Origin: Erodium maritimum
Taxonomy: Eukaryota > Streptophyta > Magnoliopsida > Geraniales > Geraniaceae
Reading direction: 5' to 3'
Assembly (NCBI GenBank): GCA_963921825.1
Contig: OY997596.1
Span: forward strand, 3,539,001-3,603,000
DNA length: 64,000 bases
Shown here: positions 34,801-44,802 of the stretch, one piece after another
Layout of the letters: each line of letters opens with the position of its first letter
Numbering within the stretch: position 1 is the stretch's first letter
Notes under the pieces: model-generated
The model's database searches: none
What the model saw: the letters and a program-made list of their open reading frames with translations, nothing else
Told to the model about the DNA's origin: nothing
Made by a program: the position numbers and the translations under genes

Positions 34801-36495
34801 ATACAAATGGCATGTGTGATTGCATCTCAAAACCGGACGTCCTGTCGGAAAATCCTTCACAGAAAAACCAAAGGGGTCAAATTCTATCGAGGCATTATTA
34901 TATGTAACAAATCGGCGCACAGAAACTAGGTTCTTAACTATTTTGGGTGCATGGATAACGTCATGTAATATATAATTAAGATGGGTGGGAAATAAAGATG
35001 CATTACCATAACCACGAATAGGAATTTGATTTCCCTCACCGACTATAACAGAATGAGTAACGTTCGAATTAACATAAGAGCTTAAGGAACTTGAGTTCGC
35101 AGTCAGGTGAGAGGAAGCACCAGAGTCCATATACCAAGTCGAGTCTGGTGGTTGCTGAACAGATAAATTTGCCATGGCTGCCTGAATATCCGTGGGTACT
35201 GCCGTGTGGGCCTGAGAATTGCCCTAAGGACGCGGGCCAAATACTCCCCGCGGTCCAGCTTGTGTGTGGCGGGCCCATGGCCCTGTAGGATAAGGGCATG
35301 GGGGAGGAGGCGGGCCTGCCCAATTGTGTTGCTGCTGTCCAGTCAAGGATATATGGCCCAGGCCATAATGGAGGCGCGCACCACTGCTGCAGAGAAGTGT
35401 TCCAGCTCTGTGAAGGAGAATTGGAAGTGGGCCGAGGCCCAGTTCGACCAGCCCCACGTAAGTTACGATTCCCATTCGGTCCAGCACGATTCCCACGTTG
35501 GTTATTGCGATTACGTTTCTGGGAACGCACAGGTGACTTGTCGTTTTTCTCTTTAGCAAGGTTGTCCAGCAAATAATGTAGAAGATGAAGTAGCACTTGA
35601 AGCTGCTTGCTTCATTTTTCGAGTCTCTTCTAGAATAAGCTTTGATCGAGCTTCATAAAAATGAGGGAGCGGATCATTCTGCTGTATAAGAGTAGCTACA
35701 TTGTCATAAGCTTCAGAAAGACCTGCAACCAGCTGAAGAACAAGCCTATTATTCGAAATAGGAGCTCCAATGTCAGGGAGCTGATCTGCAACCGATTTCA
35801 ACTCTTGACAAAAAGCCGAAACATTAGCAAAATCATCAAGTTTAGTAGCAGAGAATTGATGCTCCAAATACACAGTGCGAGAGTGTTTATTGTCTTGGAA
35901 AATAAGACGAATGGTATTCCAAGCCCTAGTTGCAGTACTGTCAAGTTCAATGATAGTTTGCAGTAAATCATTGGAAATAGTACCGTAGATCCACAGAAGC
36001 ACAGTGGCATCCAGACGACAGTCGAGGAAGAAATGGCAGCTGAGTGATCAGTCGTAGCAGGGACCGTGGTAGCAGTTGGGACGGTCGTGTCTGTGGCAGC
36101 AGAGTCGGCTGTCTCTGTTGATTCCGTGGAACCAATGGAGATCGCAGGAGTGGTCGGAGTCACTGGAGAAGTCGACGGTGGCTCAATCTCCGGTAGCATA
36201 TGATGCAAAACTCGATATACTCTACAATGTATCTTAAAACGTTCTGCCCACGAAGAGTACCGGCCTTTTTCCATCTTAAGCGTGATGGGAATGGAGCTCC
36301 GGATGCTGGAAACGGTGAGAGCATGATATCTACGAGGATCGGCCATTGATGGAGACGAGAAGTTGCTTGCAGAAAAAAATTGTGCAGGAACAAAGCTGCG
36401 ATTTGCAGGAGAAGTCGCAGAGAATATAGAGAAAAAGTCGCGGAAACGTGAAAACAAATGGAACTAATTGGTATAGGTAGAGGCGTCAGATACCA

Positions 36496-36657
36496 TGTTG
36501 GAGTTTAATTCCTTGCCTTGTTTTATTGATTTAGGTTAGTATATAACATCAATTACAGATAGGCTAAGATGGAATTCAAACTATACGAAAATATTTAAAA
36601 CTATATTATCTTAGAGTTTGATTGTATTCAAACTCTAGATAACATATATCTCTAACA
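36496..36657 (-). repeat. 5' LTR of copia C
   Basis: TGTTGGAGTTTAATTCC to ATATCTCTAACA, 162 bp. On the element strand it is followed by TGGTATCTGACG, a variant of the tRNA-Met primer site. Confidence 0.9.
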
Positions 36658-37188
36658 AAATCTGACGTTGTTTATGGTTTAGAGGGAAGAAGAAAAGATG
36701 TATCCGAGTAGTGAAGATGAAAAGGTAGAGAAGATGAAAAATGATATGTTTGGAGAGAGAAGATAAATCTGGAGATAGAAAATGAAAAGATGAGATGAAA
36801 GCAAAATGTATTTGGAGAGAGAGAAGACGTGGCATTGTGGAGGAGATAATGACCGAGTACTTGAAGAGATAATGATACTTTTAACAAATATTTAAAAATC
36901 AAGTAGTAAGATTATTTGATAATCTGTAATTCAATTCCATGTTTCCAAGACATTTAAAACATAACGTCCTTAAAAAATACAACTTCCTAAAAGAAAAAAA
37001 CATTCTGTTTCTTTAAAAAAAATGAACACAGATGTTCAAATAACAGCACAATGTTCAAGACAAAAAATATATATATATTAAATATTTAAAATTAATTAAT
37101 TATAATTTCATCTTTTTTGTAATCCATTTATTCTCTGTCATGATTCTTTCTCATTAAAAGTCTAACCACCTAGTCATTAAAAGTTTAA

Positions 37189-39298
37189 GAGCATCTGCAT
37201 CAACCGAAGGGGTGGGGAGGGGGGGGAGCAGCAGGAGAAAGGCTCTGGGCTTCGTGGTTCGGCCGGTGTGGGGAGGGGGGCGTGCGGGGCGCGGGGGAGG
37301 AGATGGAGTGGAAGGGTTCGGGGGGCAGAGGCGCAAGGCTAAATTCAGCCTCGCTGCCCCTCTGCCTCTCTCTCGTCCACTTTGAGGCCGACAGTTGTCC
37401 AAGAGAAAAAAATTACCGTTGCTCTCAAGCAACGGTCGGAAACGGCTAGTATTTTTTTTAATAACATAAATACAAAATACATTTAAAAAACACTTTTCAA
37501 CCATTATAAATACCTCTCACCCATTTCATCCAATCCACAACACCATTCCTACAATTTCTCTCTACATTTCATATCCAATTCTCTACATTTCATATCCCAA
37601 TTTCGCCAAAAAAATGTCCGATGACGAACGTCAAATAAGGGAGGAGATGGAAGTCGAACGTCGCAACGACGAAGCCGAACTTCGTGCTTGGGAGCGAGGA
37701 CTCCGGCATAGAACCGAGCGCATGGTACAAAGAGAAATGCCACAATGGGAGGCATGGAGGCGACGACTCGAATCAGGAAAAGGTTCTCGGACAGAGATCA
37801 ACAGAAGGCGTGAGCAAGGCCACGACGACCTGATGAGGGATTATTTTGTCGACAGCCCGACCTATGGCCCCGAATTGTTTAGGCGACGTTTTCGTATGTC
37901 CATACCATTATTTTTACGGGTTATGGAACCGGTTAAGTCTCACGACAGGTACTTTGTTATGGGGCGTGACGCTGCGCGGCGGTTGGGGTTATCAACACAC
38001 CAGAAATGCACCGCCCCGATACGAATGCTAGCGTATGGGTGCTCTGCCGATTCATTGGACGACACACTACGTATGGGGGAAAATACTATACTCAAATGTG
38101 TTAGACGTTTCTATAAAGCCGTTATTGCGGTTTTCTACGAGGAATACATGCGGAGGCCGAATGTGGCGGACATGGCGCGATTACTTGAGTCGGGCAATAG
38201 CCGAGGCTTCACCGGTATGATTGGCAGTCTTAACTACATGCATTGGGAGTGGAAGAATTGCCCAGTCGCATTGCAAGGATTGCATGAACGTGGAAATCAC
38301 GCGAACCCAACAATTATGCTGAAAGCGGTTGCGTCTCGTGATACGTGGATTTGGCATGCGTTTTTTGGTATGGGTGGTACGAACAACGACATTAACGTCC
38401 TCAGCGCCGGCCACTTATTCGACGAGGCTTTCCGTGGTCGTGACACCACCGTGGATTACGAGGTCAACGGGCATCGCTATAACAAGTCGTATTATTTAGT
38501 TGGCGACATTTATCCACAATGAGGTCAGTTCGTCAAGTCGATTCGTCATCCCTTTTCCCGCAAATAGAAGTTGTTTTCCAAATGCCAAGAAAGTGCCCGT
38601 AAAGATATTGAACGGGCCTTTGGAGTCCTCCAAGCACGGTGGCACATCATGTTAAGGCCTGCTCGGATCTGGGATAAAGCGACTTTGGCTGATATGAGGC
38701 ATTGTTGTATCATTCTACATAATATGATCGTGGAGGACGAACGTGATCGATATGAAGCAGGGTATAACGATTTGTTTTTCGAGCCCCCTCCGGAATTACC
38801 TCAAGGTTTGGCACCCCCTCAAGCATGGAATCGATCAATGCCCTTGACGTACCACTAGGAACTCCAAGCGCGAGTTAGAGTCATCAATGATGCGACTCAT
38901 CGACAACTTCAAGAAGCCGTTATGGAGCACTTATGGAATCGGTCGGGCGGGACTTACAACTCAAGCGATTCAGACGACTGATATGTATTTTTTTAAAAGT
39001 TTTTATGTCTTTTTTTAAGTTATGTATTTTTAAAATTTCGTATTTTTATTAATGAAATTTTATTTCTATTTATGAATTTTATTTCTTATTTTATTTTGTA
39101 GTTGTTGATTTAAAAATAAAGTTAACAGATTCAGGTAAAAGCTTAATTAATTACACAGTCAGCATTTCTGAAAATCAAGCCCCCCATACAAGCCCCTCTG
39201 ATGTGAAGCACACAAATTTTAGGGGGGCAGGGGACTAAACCCTGCTCAGTCAACAGAGGGTTCGTGACCCCCCCCCCCCCCCCCTGATGTAGGTGCTC
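37189..39298 (+). mobile_element. PIF/Harbinger element 2, inactive
   Basis: A 2110-bp element begins GAGCATCTGCATCA and, read inward from its right end, GAGCACCTACATCA, with TAA on both sides (37186-37188 and 39299-39301). Layout matches Harbinger 1: GC-rich start, TATAAATACC near 37506, single transposase frame, AT-rich 3' part. A run of about 17 C residues lies near 39268-39284, just inside the right terminal repeat. It is inserted in the hAT element 31366-39824. Confidence 0.88.
37614..38981 (+). pseudogene. PIF/Harbinger transposase, dead (in-frame stops, Asp to Asn)
   Basis: From ATG 37614 (MSDDERQIREEMEVERRNDE) one frame runs without shifts to TGA at 38979-38981, about 455 codons, matching the 456 residues of the copy at 26539. 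Three nonsense codons interrupt it (38520-38522, 38565-38567, 38856-38858). The first catalytic aspartate is replaced by Asn (SLNYMHW, residue 207); the later NNDINVL and KDIERAFGVLQ motifs remain. It has lost activity by point changes only, so the decay is fairly recent. The full-length frame and conserved ends mean its terminal repeats could still be used by an active relative. Confidence 0.9.
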
Positions 39299-39832
39299 TA
39301 AGCACTTATTTTCTTATGTCTCTCCACACATGTCTTAATCATGCACAAGACTCAAAGACTGGCTCTTCATCTCTCTCACAATACATATTCTCCTCAACAA
39401 TAAACATTTTTGCTTCTGCTGAATCTTCATGGTTTATCTCTAAAGGCCCGAGTTCATATTCTAAATCAAACCCTTCTTTTTGTTCATGTAATTCATGTAA
39501 TGTCAAGCCTATCATTTCATTCTTTCAACTTCTCCTCCCTTTGTTTTTCATTATTTCCACATAAAAGCGTACTGGGCTTCTATAATAGTAATGTCTTTCT
39601 CTTTCTCTACTCTAATCTGGTTACGATTAGTATCGACCCCAGCAACATGCCAAATTTGATCAAACCATACCCGTTTCTAACCACCCGCCCGCCCGCCCCC
39701 ATAACCCGTTCCACTCGCCTACTTCCGGATTCGGGTCTGGTAACCTTCAGCCCATACCGCCTTCAGCCGGCCAGGTCCTGGTACTGCCTGACCGGGCCGG
39801 GTACCCACCCGTTGAGCAGCCCTAATTTAGTG

Positions 39833-40190
39833 ATAAACCGAGTGTTTAGTGCTGATAAAACTAGTGTTCAGTATTCATAAAAAAACATGTGATGTGGTAA
39901 TAAAACCCAAGTTCAGTTTTGAAAAATGAGGTGATAAATCTAGTGTTCAATGTTGATAAAACTAGTGTAAAGTGTTGCTAAAAATTATCCAGATATAATT
40001 TTTTTAAATCAATCACAAAATAATTTTTTCCGTTCTTCAAAATATATTCATGAATGATCTTGATAGAAAGCTCTTGAAAAAATAAAAATATTGGAGCAAG
40101 TTTGAAGGTAATAAGAGTCCAATAAAAATATTGGAGCAGATTACTGTGACGGACTGTTGACAACTGTCGGATTTCTTTTTGTCTCAGCAA
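39833..40190. repeat. Degenerate TGATAAA-rich repeat, right part, and a short duplication
   Basis: Bases 39833-39990 repeat GTGATAAA/AACTAGTGTTCAGT phrases and continue the tract broken at 30104 and 31357. At 40081-40140 AATAAAAATATTGGAGCA occurs twice about 40 bp apart, a small local duplication. Confidence 0.55.
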
Positions 40191-40383
40191 GACCATGTAT
40201 AAACGAGATGTAATTGAATTGTAATTGAGTGCCTTTTACAAATGACTCACATGACTTATATACACAACAAGTATAAACAGAAACTAACTAACTATCACTC
40301 CTAGATATAAGGTATATCACAACAAACACAATATGTTCCTTTTGACCAAGAGAGTGGGTTATGGTTGTTGTGCCAATATCCTT

Positions 40384-42179
40384 TTTTTTATAAGCTCGAA
40401 AAATTTATTAATAAGACCTAGATGCTCTGATTCAAGTAGAAGCAGGGTAAAAAGTCAGAAGACAAGTAACACGCTTACAAATGAGTTCTGCCATGGGGAG
40501 AACTATAAGGATAAACCTTAACCCCAGAAACAGGTAACACCAAACAACAAAACAAAACTAATGTGCCGATTTCTGCCGAGCCTTGTGGGACGACTTCCAC
40601 AAAGTCGAAACGGGAGGCGTTGCCTTGATAGTATGTTCCCGAGTCAAATAACGAGCTCTCGAACGAGTAACAACAATATAGGTAGAAGGTCGACTTTGAC
40701 GAGGTTGAAGGAGGAAATCCTTTCAAGGACTATTCTCCTTCTCCCCTGTATCCACCGATACCTCCAAACCGTCGATATCTGAAACCGGAACTATCGACCC
40801 TGTCGCCACACCATCCACAACTATATCTAGGCCTAACACATCATCCACTTGACTTTTAATCATCAAAGTTTCAGCCGGACTCGATGGGTCAGAAGCCTGA
40901 CCAGCTAAACCAAACTGGGCTGGTGACAAGCTCAAAGCTTGAGTTACAACCTCTGGACGCAAGCCCAGTTCCTGAAAATCAGAAACCGGGCGTGTCTCAA
41001 ACAAACCAGTCGTTGCTTGGTCACCATGTAACGTCTCAAACAAAGCCAAATCTTCGCGATCTTCTCTGCAATCCGATCCTGCCGAAGATAATTCACCAGA
41101 TAAGGGAATAAGCTGTTGAGAATCGCGAGACACACGAAGGATCCGCGCACGAATCTCCTTTAACAGCCAATTGGTCACCAACGTCGAAATCCGGCCACCG
41201 GTGAACAAGAGCTCTAAAAACTTCTCACCCTCCAACTTGGCCTTCTTCACCTGTGATGAAGAAGATTCCGATCCTCCACCATCAATAACCTGTTCTTGAG
41301 GAGCTTGAGATTCCATATCAGACATACTCTGTTTTGGAGCCGAATATCCATTAACCGGAAACGACACCTGTTCCGGTCGGGCTAAAGCCATGAAGAAGAT
41401 ATAACCATTGTAATTGAAGCCATCGTAAACCTTGATGGCCTTCTGACCAACAGTCAGCGAGAGAAATTTCACGAAACCGAAACAACGTCCCTTCTTGTTC
41501 GGTCTTTTAATCGCAATGGCCGATTTAATTTCTACAAATTCCCCAAAGATAGTCTGAATCCAATCGTCTGTGGAACCAGGGATATTATACACGAAGATTT
41601 TCGAACCTGAAAACTGAGAAACATCTTTGGAGTTCACCGTGTGAAACAGAGGTTCATCTTTTCTGGATTCATTGAAAACACCAACTCGATCCTGAGTTTG
41701 ATCACATTAAATTGCAGAAGGACCATCCGTAACCACTACCATGTTGCCAAAGCCAGGTGAAGGGGTGTCGACTACAAAACCTGAAACAGAAGTTTTGGAG
41801 CTGTATTCCTGAGCCTTAACGACGTCCATCCCGGCGATCTCCACTCCCCAAGACTCCTTGGCTTGCACTACCGGAATAGCTCGAGGTCGAGGTTTCAACC
41901 GAGATCCACCCTCACCCTGTTTGCGTTTTCCTTTACGAGTGCCATTGCTTTTACTGGAAGAAGCCACCATATGAACTTTGCTCTTTGAAGCCCTCGGATG
42001 ACGCTTTTCTTTGCTGAATGAAGCCACCAGATCAGCATAGCCCCTATTCTTCTTTGGTAACAGGTTACTCTCAATAGCAACATAATCGTTGTACATTGAG
42101 AGTATTAACGTACAAAAAAAGAAGAAAAAGAGAGCAAAGGAACCTTTGAGAGAGAAGGAGTCATAATTTGTATTACAAC
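40384..42179 (-). mobile_element. LINE derivative with RRM-type ORF1 only, inserted in an LTR of copia D
   Basis: ATATCCTT flanks the insert (40376-40383 and 42180-42187). A T-run at 40384-40389 is the poly(A) tail of a minus-strand element, preceded on that strand by TTATTAATAAATTTTTCGAGC. The 1.8-kb body holds one long ORF1-like frame and about 340 bp of 3' UTR, but no endonuclease, reverse transcriptase or RNase H. Plant L1 elements of the BNR type are known to carry an RRM in ORF1, which supports LINE origin. Confidence 0.72.
40723..42096 (-). pseudogene. RRM-containing LINE ORF1 protein, one in-frame stop
   Basis: From ATG 42096 (MYNDYVAIESNLLPKKNRGY) a single frame of 457 codons runs to the stop at 40723, interrupted once by TAA at 41707-41709. 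Residues about 10-65 are Lys/Ser-rich. An RRM follows near residues 160-240, with RNP2-like KIFVYNIPG and RNP1-like KGRCFGFVKF separated by about 30 residues, so it should bind RNA. The C-terminal half is acidic and low in recognisable motifs (SSAGSDCREDREDLALFE). Such ORF1 proteins coat element RNA. A retrocopy of a host RRM gene is possible but less likely, given the LINE-like 3' end. Confidence 0.65.
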
Positions 42180-43699
42180 ATATCCTTAACACCCCCCGAC
42201 AAGCTCAAGGACGGGACAAACTTGTAGCTTGTTGTGAAGAAGAGCCATGCGATCCTTCATGACAAGTTTGTTTTATTATGACTTAAATCTACCTAATCTG
42301 AACGTGCTCTTGCCATGGTCGCTCGTGAGACTTCATCTCATATGGCTTGGATAACTATAGAGAAAACTTTTCAAGCACAAACTCGGGCTCGTTGGATGGC
42401 TATGAAAGTGCAACTACAAACTCTTTCCAAAGGGTCGATGACCATGATGGAATACATCGTACGAAAGCGTTCCATTGTTGATTCTCTTGCAGAGAGTCTC
42501 CATCCCATCTCCGATTAAGATCTCATTGGCCATATTTTAAATGGTCTTGATTCATCCTATGGTGCTTTCGCTACTGCGCTCATGATGAAGATTGACACAA
42601 TATCCGTTAATGATCTCGCATGATTATTGCTTCAAAAAGAAGCTCGTCTAGAAAAAGAACTTGTTCGTTAGGCATCCATTCCACCTTCAGCTCAGTCACT
42701 CTCTTCTTCCTCGGTATTTGTTGTGCATCGTTCAAATGGGAGGCATGTTCCATCAACCAACAATCGGGGTTTTGATGATACTTCTATCTCACGCACTTTT
42801 GATTATCGTCGTCGTCGTGTTATATGTCAGTTATGCTCCAAACCAGGCCACGAGACAATTAATTGTTGGCAACGGTCCAATCAAACTGATTTTTCCTCTC
42901 GTCGTCCAAATCCGAAGGATCAATCGAGGCAAGCTAATTTGGTTCACCACAACAACAATCCGTCTACAGTGGTGGATCATGCTTGGTATTTCGACATTGG
43001 CGCCACTGATCATGTCTCTCTTGATCTTCACAAACTGAACAGTGTTGAAGATTACAACAGAGATGACAAATTGCAAGTTGGAAACGGTAACCATTTGTCT
43101 ATTTCTCATGTTGGCTCATGTTTTTTGCCTAATCTTAAATTGCCTAATGTGCTTATTGTACCCAACATCACTAAAAACCTTATCAGTGTGTCTAAACTAA
43201 CCTGTGATCATAATGTACTCATGGAGTATTGGCCAACTCATAGCTTTGTTAAGACTTTTCAGGGAAAAACAATTCTTGAGGGGACGTTGAACATGGCTTG
43301 TATCGTCTTCCTTCCACCACAAAACCACCATCATCCAGATAAGGTAGATTTAAGCCATAATAAAACAAACCTGTCACGATTCTTCCAAATAGCAAACTCC
43401 AGATTTGATTTGGTAGTGACAGTTCCATCTTCAACAGTTTTGGAAATGATCTCTTCAGGTGGTTTGGGATCCAAAATAAAGGACTCAAGATCAAAAGTTT
43501 CAAGAGCCGAAACGATGGTAGTTCTCCACAAGGAGTAGTTGTCTCTGTCAAGCCGGATGTTGATGGACGAAATCTGAAAATTGAGAGACGAATCTGTGGT
43601 ATTTGCAAGAGCAAGTAGATGTGAAGTTGTGGTTGTGGCTGCCATAAGAAACAAGCAAAGTAAAAAAAACAGAGAGAAAAAAAGTGAGCTCTGATACCA

Positions 43700-43811
43700 T
43701 GTCAAAGCCCTACCCAACCCAAAAGCTCGAACTGATGGGTGGAGGCATCAAGATGTATATCAAAGGGTTAATTTATCCTCACACTTTCGATGTGGGACAC
43801 ATACTTCAACA
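43700..43811 (-). repeat. Extra short LTR inside copia D, with PPT and PBS on either side
   Basis: On the minus strand TGTTGAAGTATGTG...GGGCTTTGACA (112 bp) is preceded by a polypurine tract (GAGGGGGAG) and followed by TGGTATCAGAGC, the tRNA-Met primer site, and a gag start (MAATTTTSHLLALANTTD near 43643). A diverged relative occurs at about 61903-62012 in shugoshin intron 3. Confidence 0.65.
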
Positions 43812-44122
43812 CTCCCCCTCACGTATAGGGCTGGACATCTACACGTGAGTCATAGTAGTACTGGACATCTGCATATGGACCGGAGACCACAGAGTGGAGG
43901 TGATAAACGGGTCATGAGCCGAACCAGCTATGATACCATATAAACGAGATGTAATTGAGTGCTTTTTACATATGACTCACATGGCTTATATACACAACAA
44001 GTATAAGAAGAAACTAACTAACAATCACTCCTAAATATAAGGTATATCACAACAAACACAATCTGTTCCTTTTGATCTGGAGAGTGGGTTATGGTTGTTG
44101 TGCCAATATCCTTAACACCATG

Positions 44123-44298
44123 TGTCGCTGCCTCATTGTTGACGTGCGGCCGACGACTCGTGAACCCGATCTATGATTTAGCGGTTCATGACTATAGAAA
44201 ACGCGTTTCACAACGCACGATCTACGATCACAAACCATTAAATTACAAATCACCGGCCGCGATTCGCGTTTCGGTTTACCCCGTTGTACGTGCTCTTA
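44123..44298. mobile_element. Possible PIF-type MITE right end
   Basis: CCCCGTTGTACGTGCTC followed by TTA (44296-44298) resembles the right end of Harbinger 1 (CTGTTGTACATGCTG then TAA). No matching left end was found, so it may be a truncated MITE. Confidence 0.35.
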
Positions 44299-44785
44299 AT
44301 CATGTATAGGACATTCGAACCATCGATCCTATGTACCGATTGTGTTGAGATAATAAGTTCACGAACCGCGATCTGAGATCTGTGCACGTGGTGGATGAAG
44401 TCAGAGACAACTATTGCGCACTAAAGACAATAATTGTACCGTGAGAGAAACGTATTGTTTCATTGTACACTTGACTTAAAACTCCTAGCTCAGATCAAAC
44501 AAAGACTCATCATGGTCTTTTATTATTCACCCGTTTGACTGGTCGAACACACTAACTTAGGCCAACTCAACAAATCATTTTATGTCCTAACTGTTTTGTT
44601 CGAATTGATGAAAGGTTAATTATTGGGAGTTTCAATTATTTTATAATCATTTTGTTGGTTTTCCTGACTTTTGAAAGACATGTAAGGATAACTCCACAAA
44701 AAGAGTATCTTAAAGCATTTATTTATTTTTAGATTGTAATTTTTTATAATACTTTTTTTTATCAGCAATTTTTTATAATATTAAC
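44299..44785. other. Intergenic stretch without recognised features
   Basis: No domain-bearing frame or clear repeat is seen. The right edge carries the left copy of the target duplication at 44786-44802. Confidence 0.5.
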
Positions 44786-44802
44786 AAAAGATCATGAATT
44801 TG

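Larger units (their letters stand above)
31734..36657 (-). mobile_element. Ty1/copia fossil C, both LTRs present, broken
   Basis: A 4.9-kb minus-strand element lies between LTRs at 31734-31894 and 36496-36657 that differ at about six positions by eye (a few percent), suggesting insertion within the last few million years at commonly used plant rates. Flanks AAATT and AAATC are a near-perfect 5-bp duplication. Running down from 36395 are gag (MADPRRYHALTV), a basic linker (about 35520), protease with WYMDSGASSHLT (about 35140), integrase (HSRLGHPGAP near 34720), reverse transcriptase (about 33500-32620) and RNase H (YTDADWAG near 32370). All parts are in order, but the coding region has several breaks, so it is dead. 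Confidence 0.9.
31366..39824. mobile_element. Non-autonomous hAT element containing copia C and Harbinger 2
   Basis: The termini are TAGGGGTGCTCAAAACTACC at the left and, read inward from the right, TAGGGCTGCTCAACGGGTGG, with a perfect 8-bp duplication ATTTAGTG (31358-31365 and 39825-39832). Copia C (31734-36657) and Harbinger 2 (37189-39298) lie entirely inside. Removing them leaves about 1.4 kb of hAT sequence (31366-31733, 36663-37185, 39302-39824) with no transposase. The element sits in the TGATAAA-rich repeat, which continues on both sides. Confidence 0.82.
40198..44117 (-). mobile_element. Ty1/copia fossil D, rearranged composite
   Basis: LTRs at 40198-42191 (split by a LINE) and 43939-44117 share long identical stretches (AACTAACTAAC, GTTATGGTTGTTGTGCC) and are flanked by the perfect 5-bp duplication CCATG (40193-40197 and 44118-44122). 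A polypurine tract (GGGGGG on the minus strand, 42192-42197) and a primer site (TGGTATCATAGC, ending at 43938) place it on the minus strand. Inside, gag and protease parts (about 42262-43330) lie on the plus strand, whereas a gag N-terminal part (about 43335-43620) and an extra LTR (43700-43811) lie on the minus strand. LTRs differ by roughly a dozen changes. Most of pol is missing and the fossil is broken. Confidence 0.75.
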
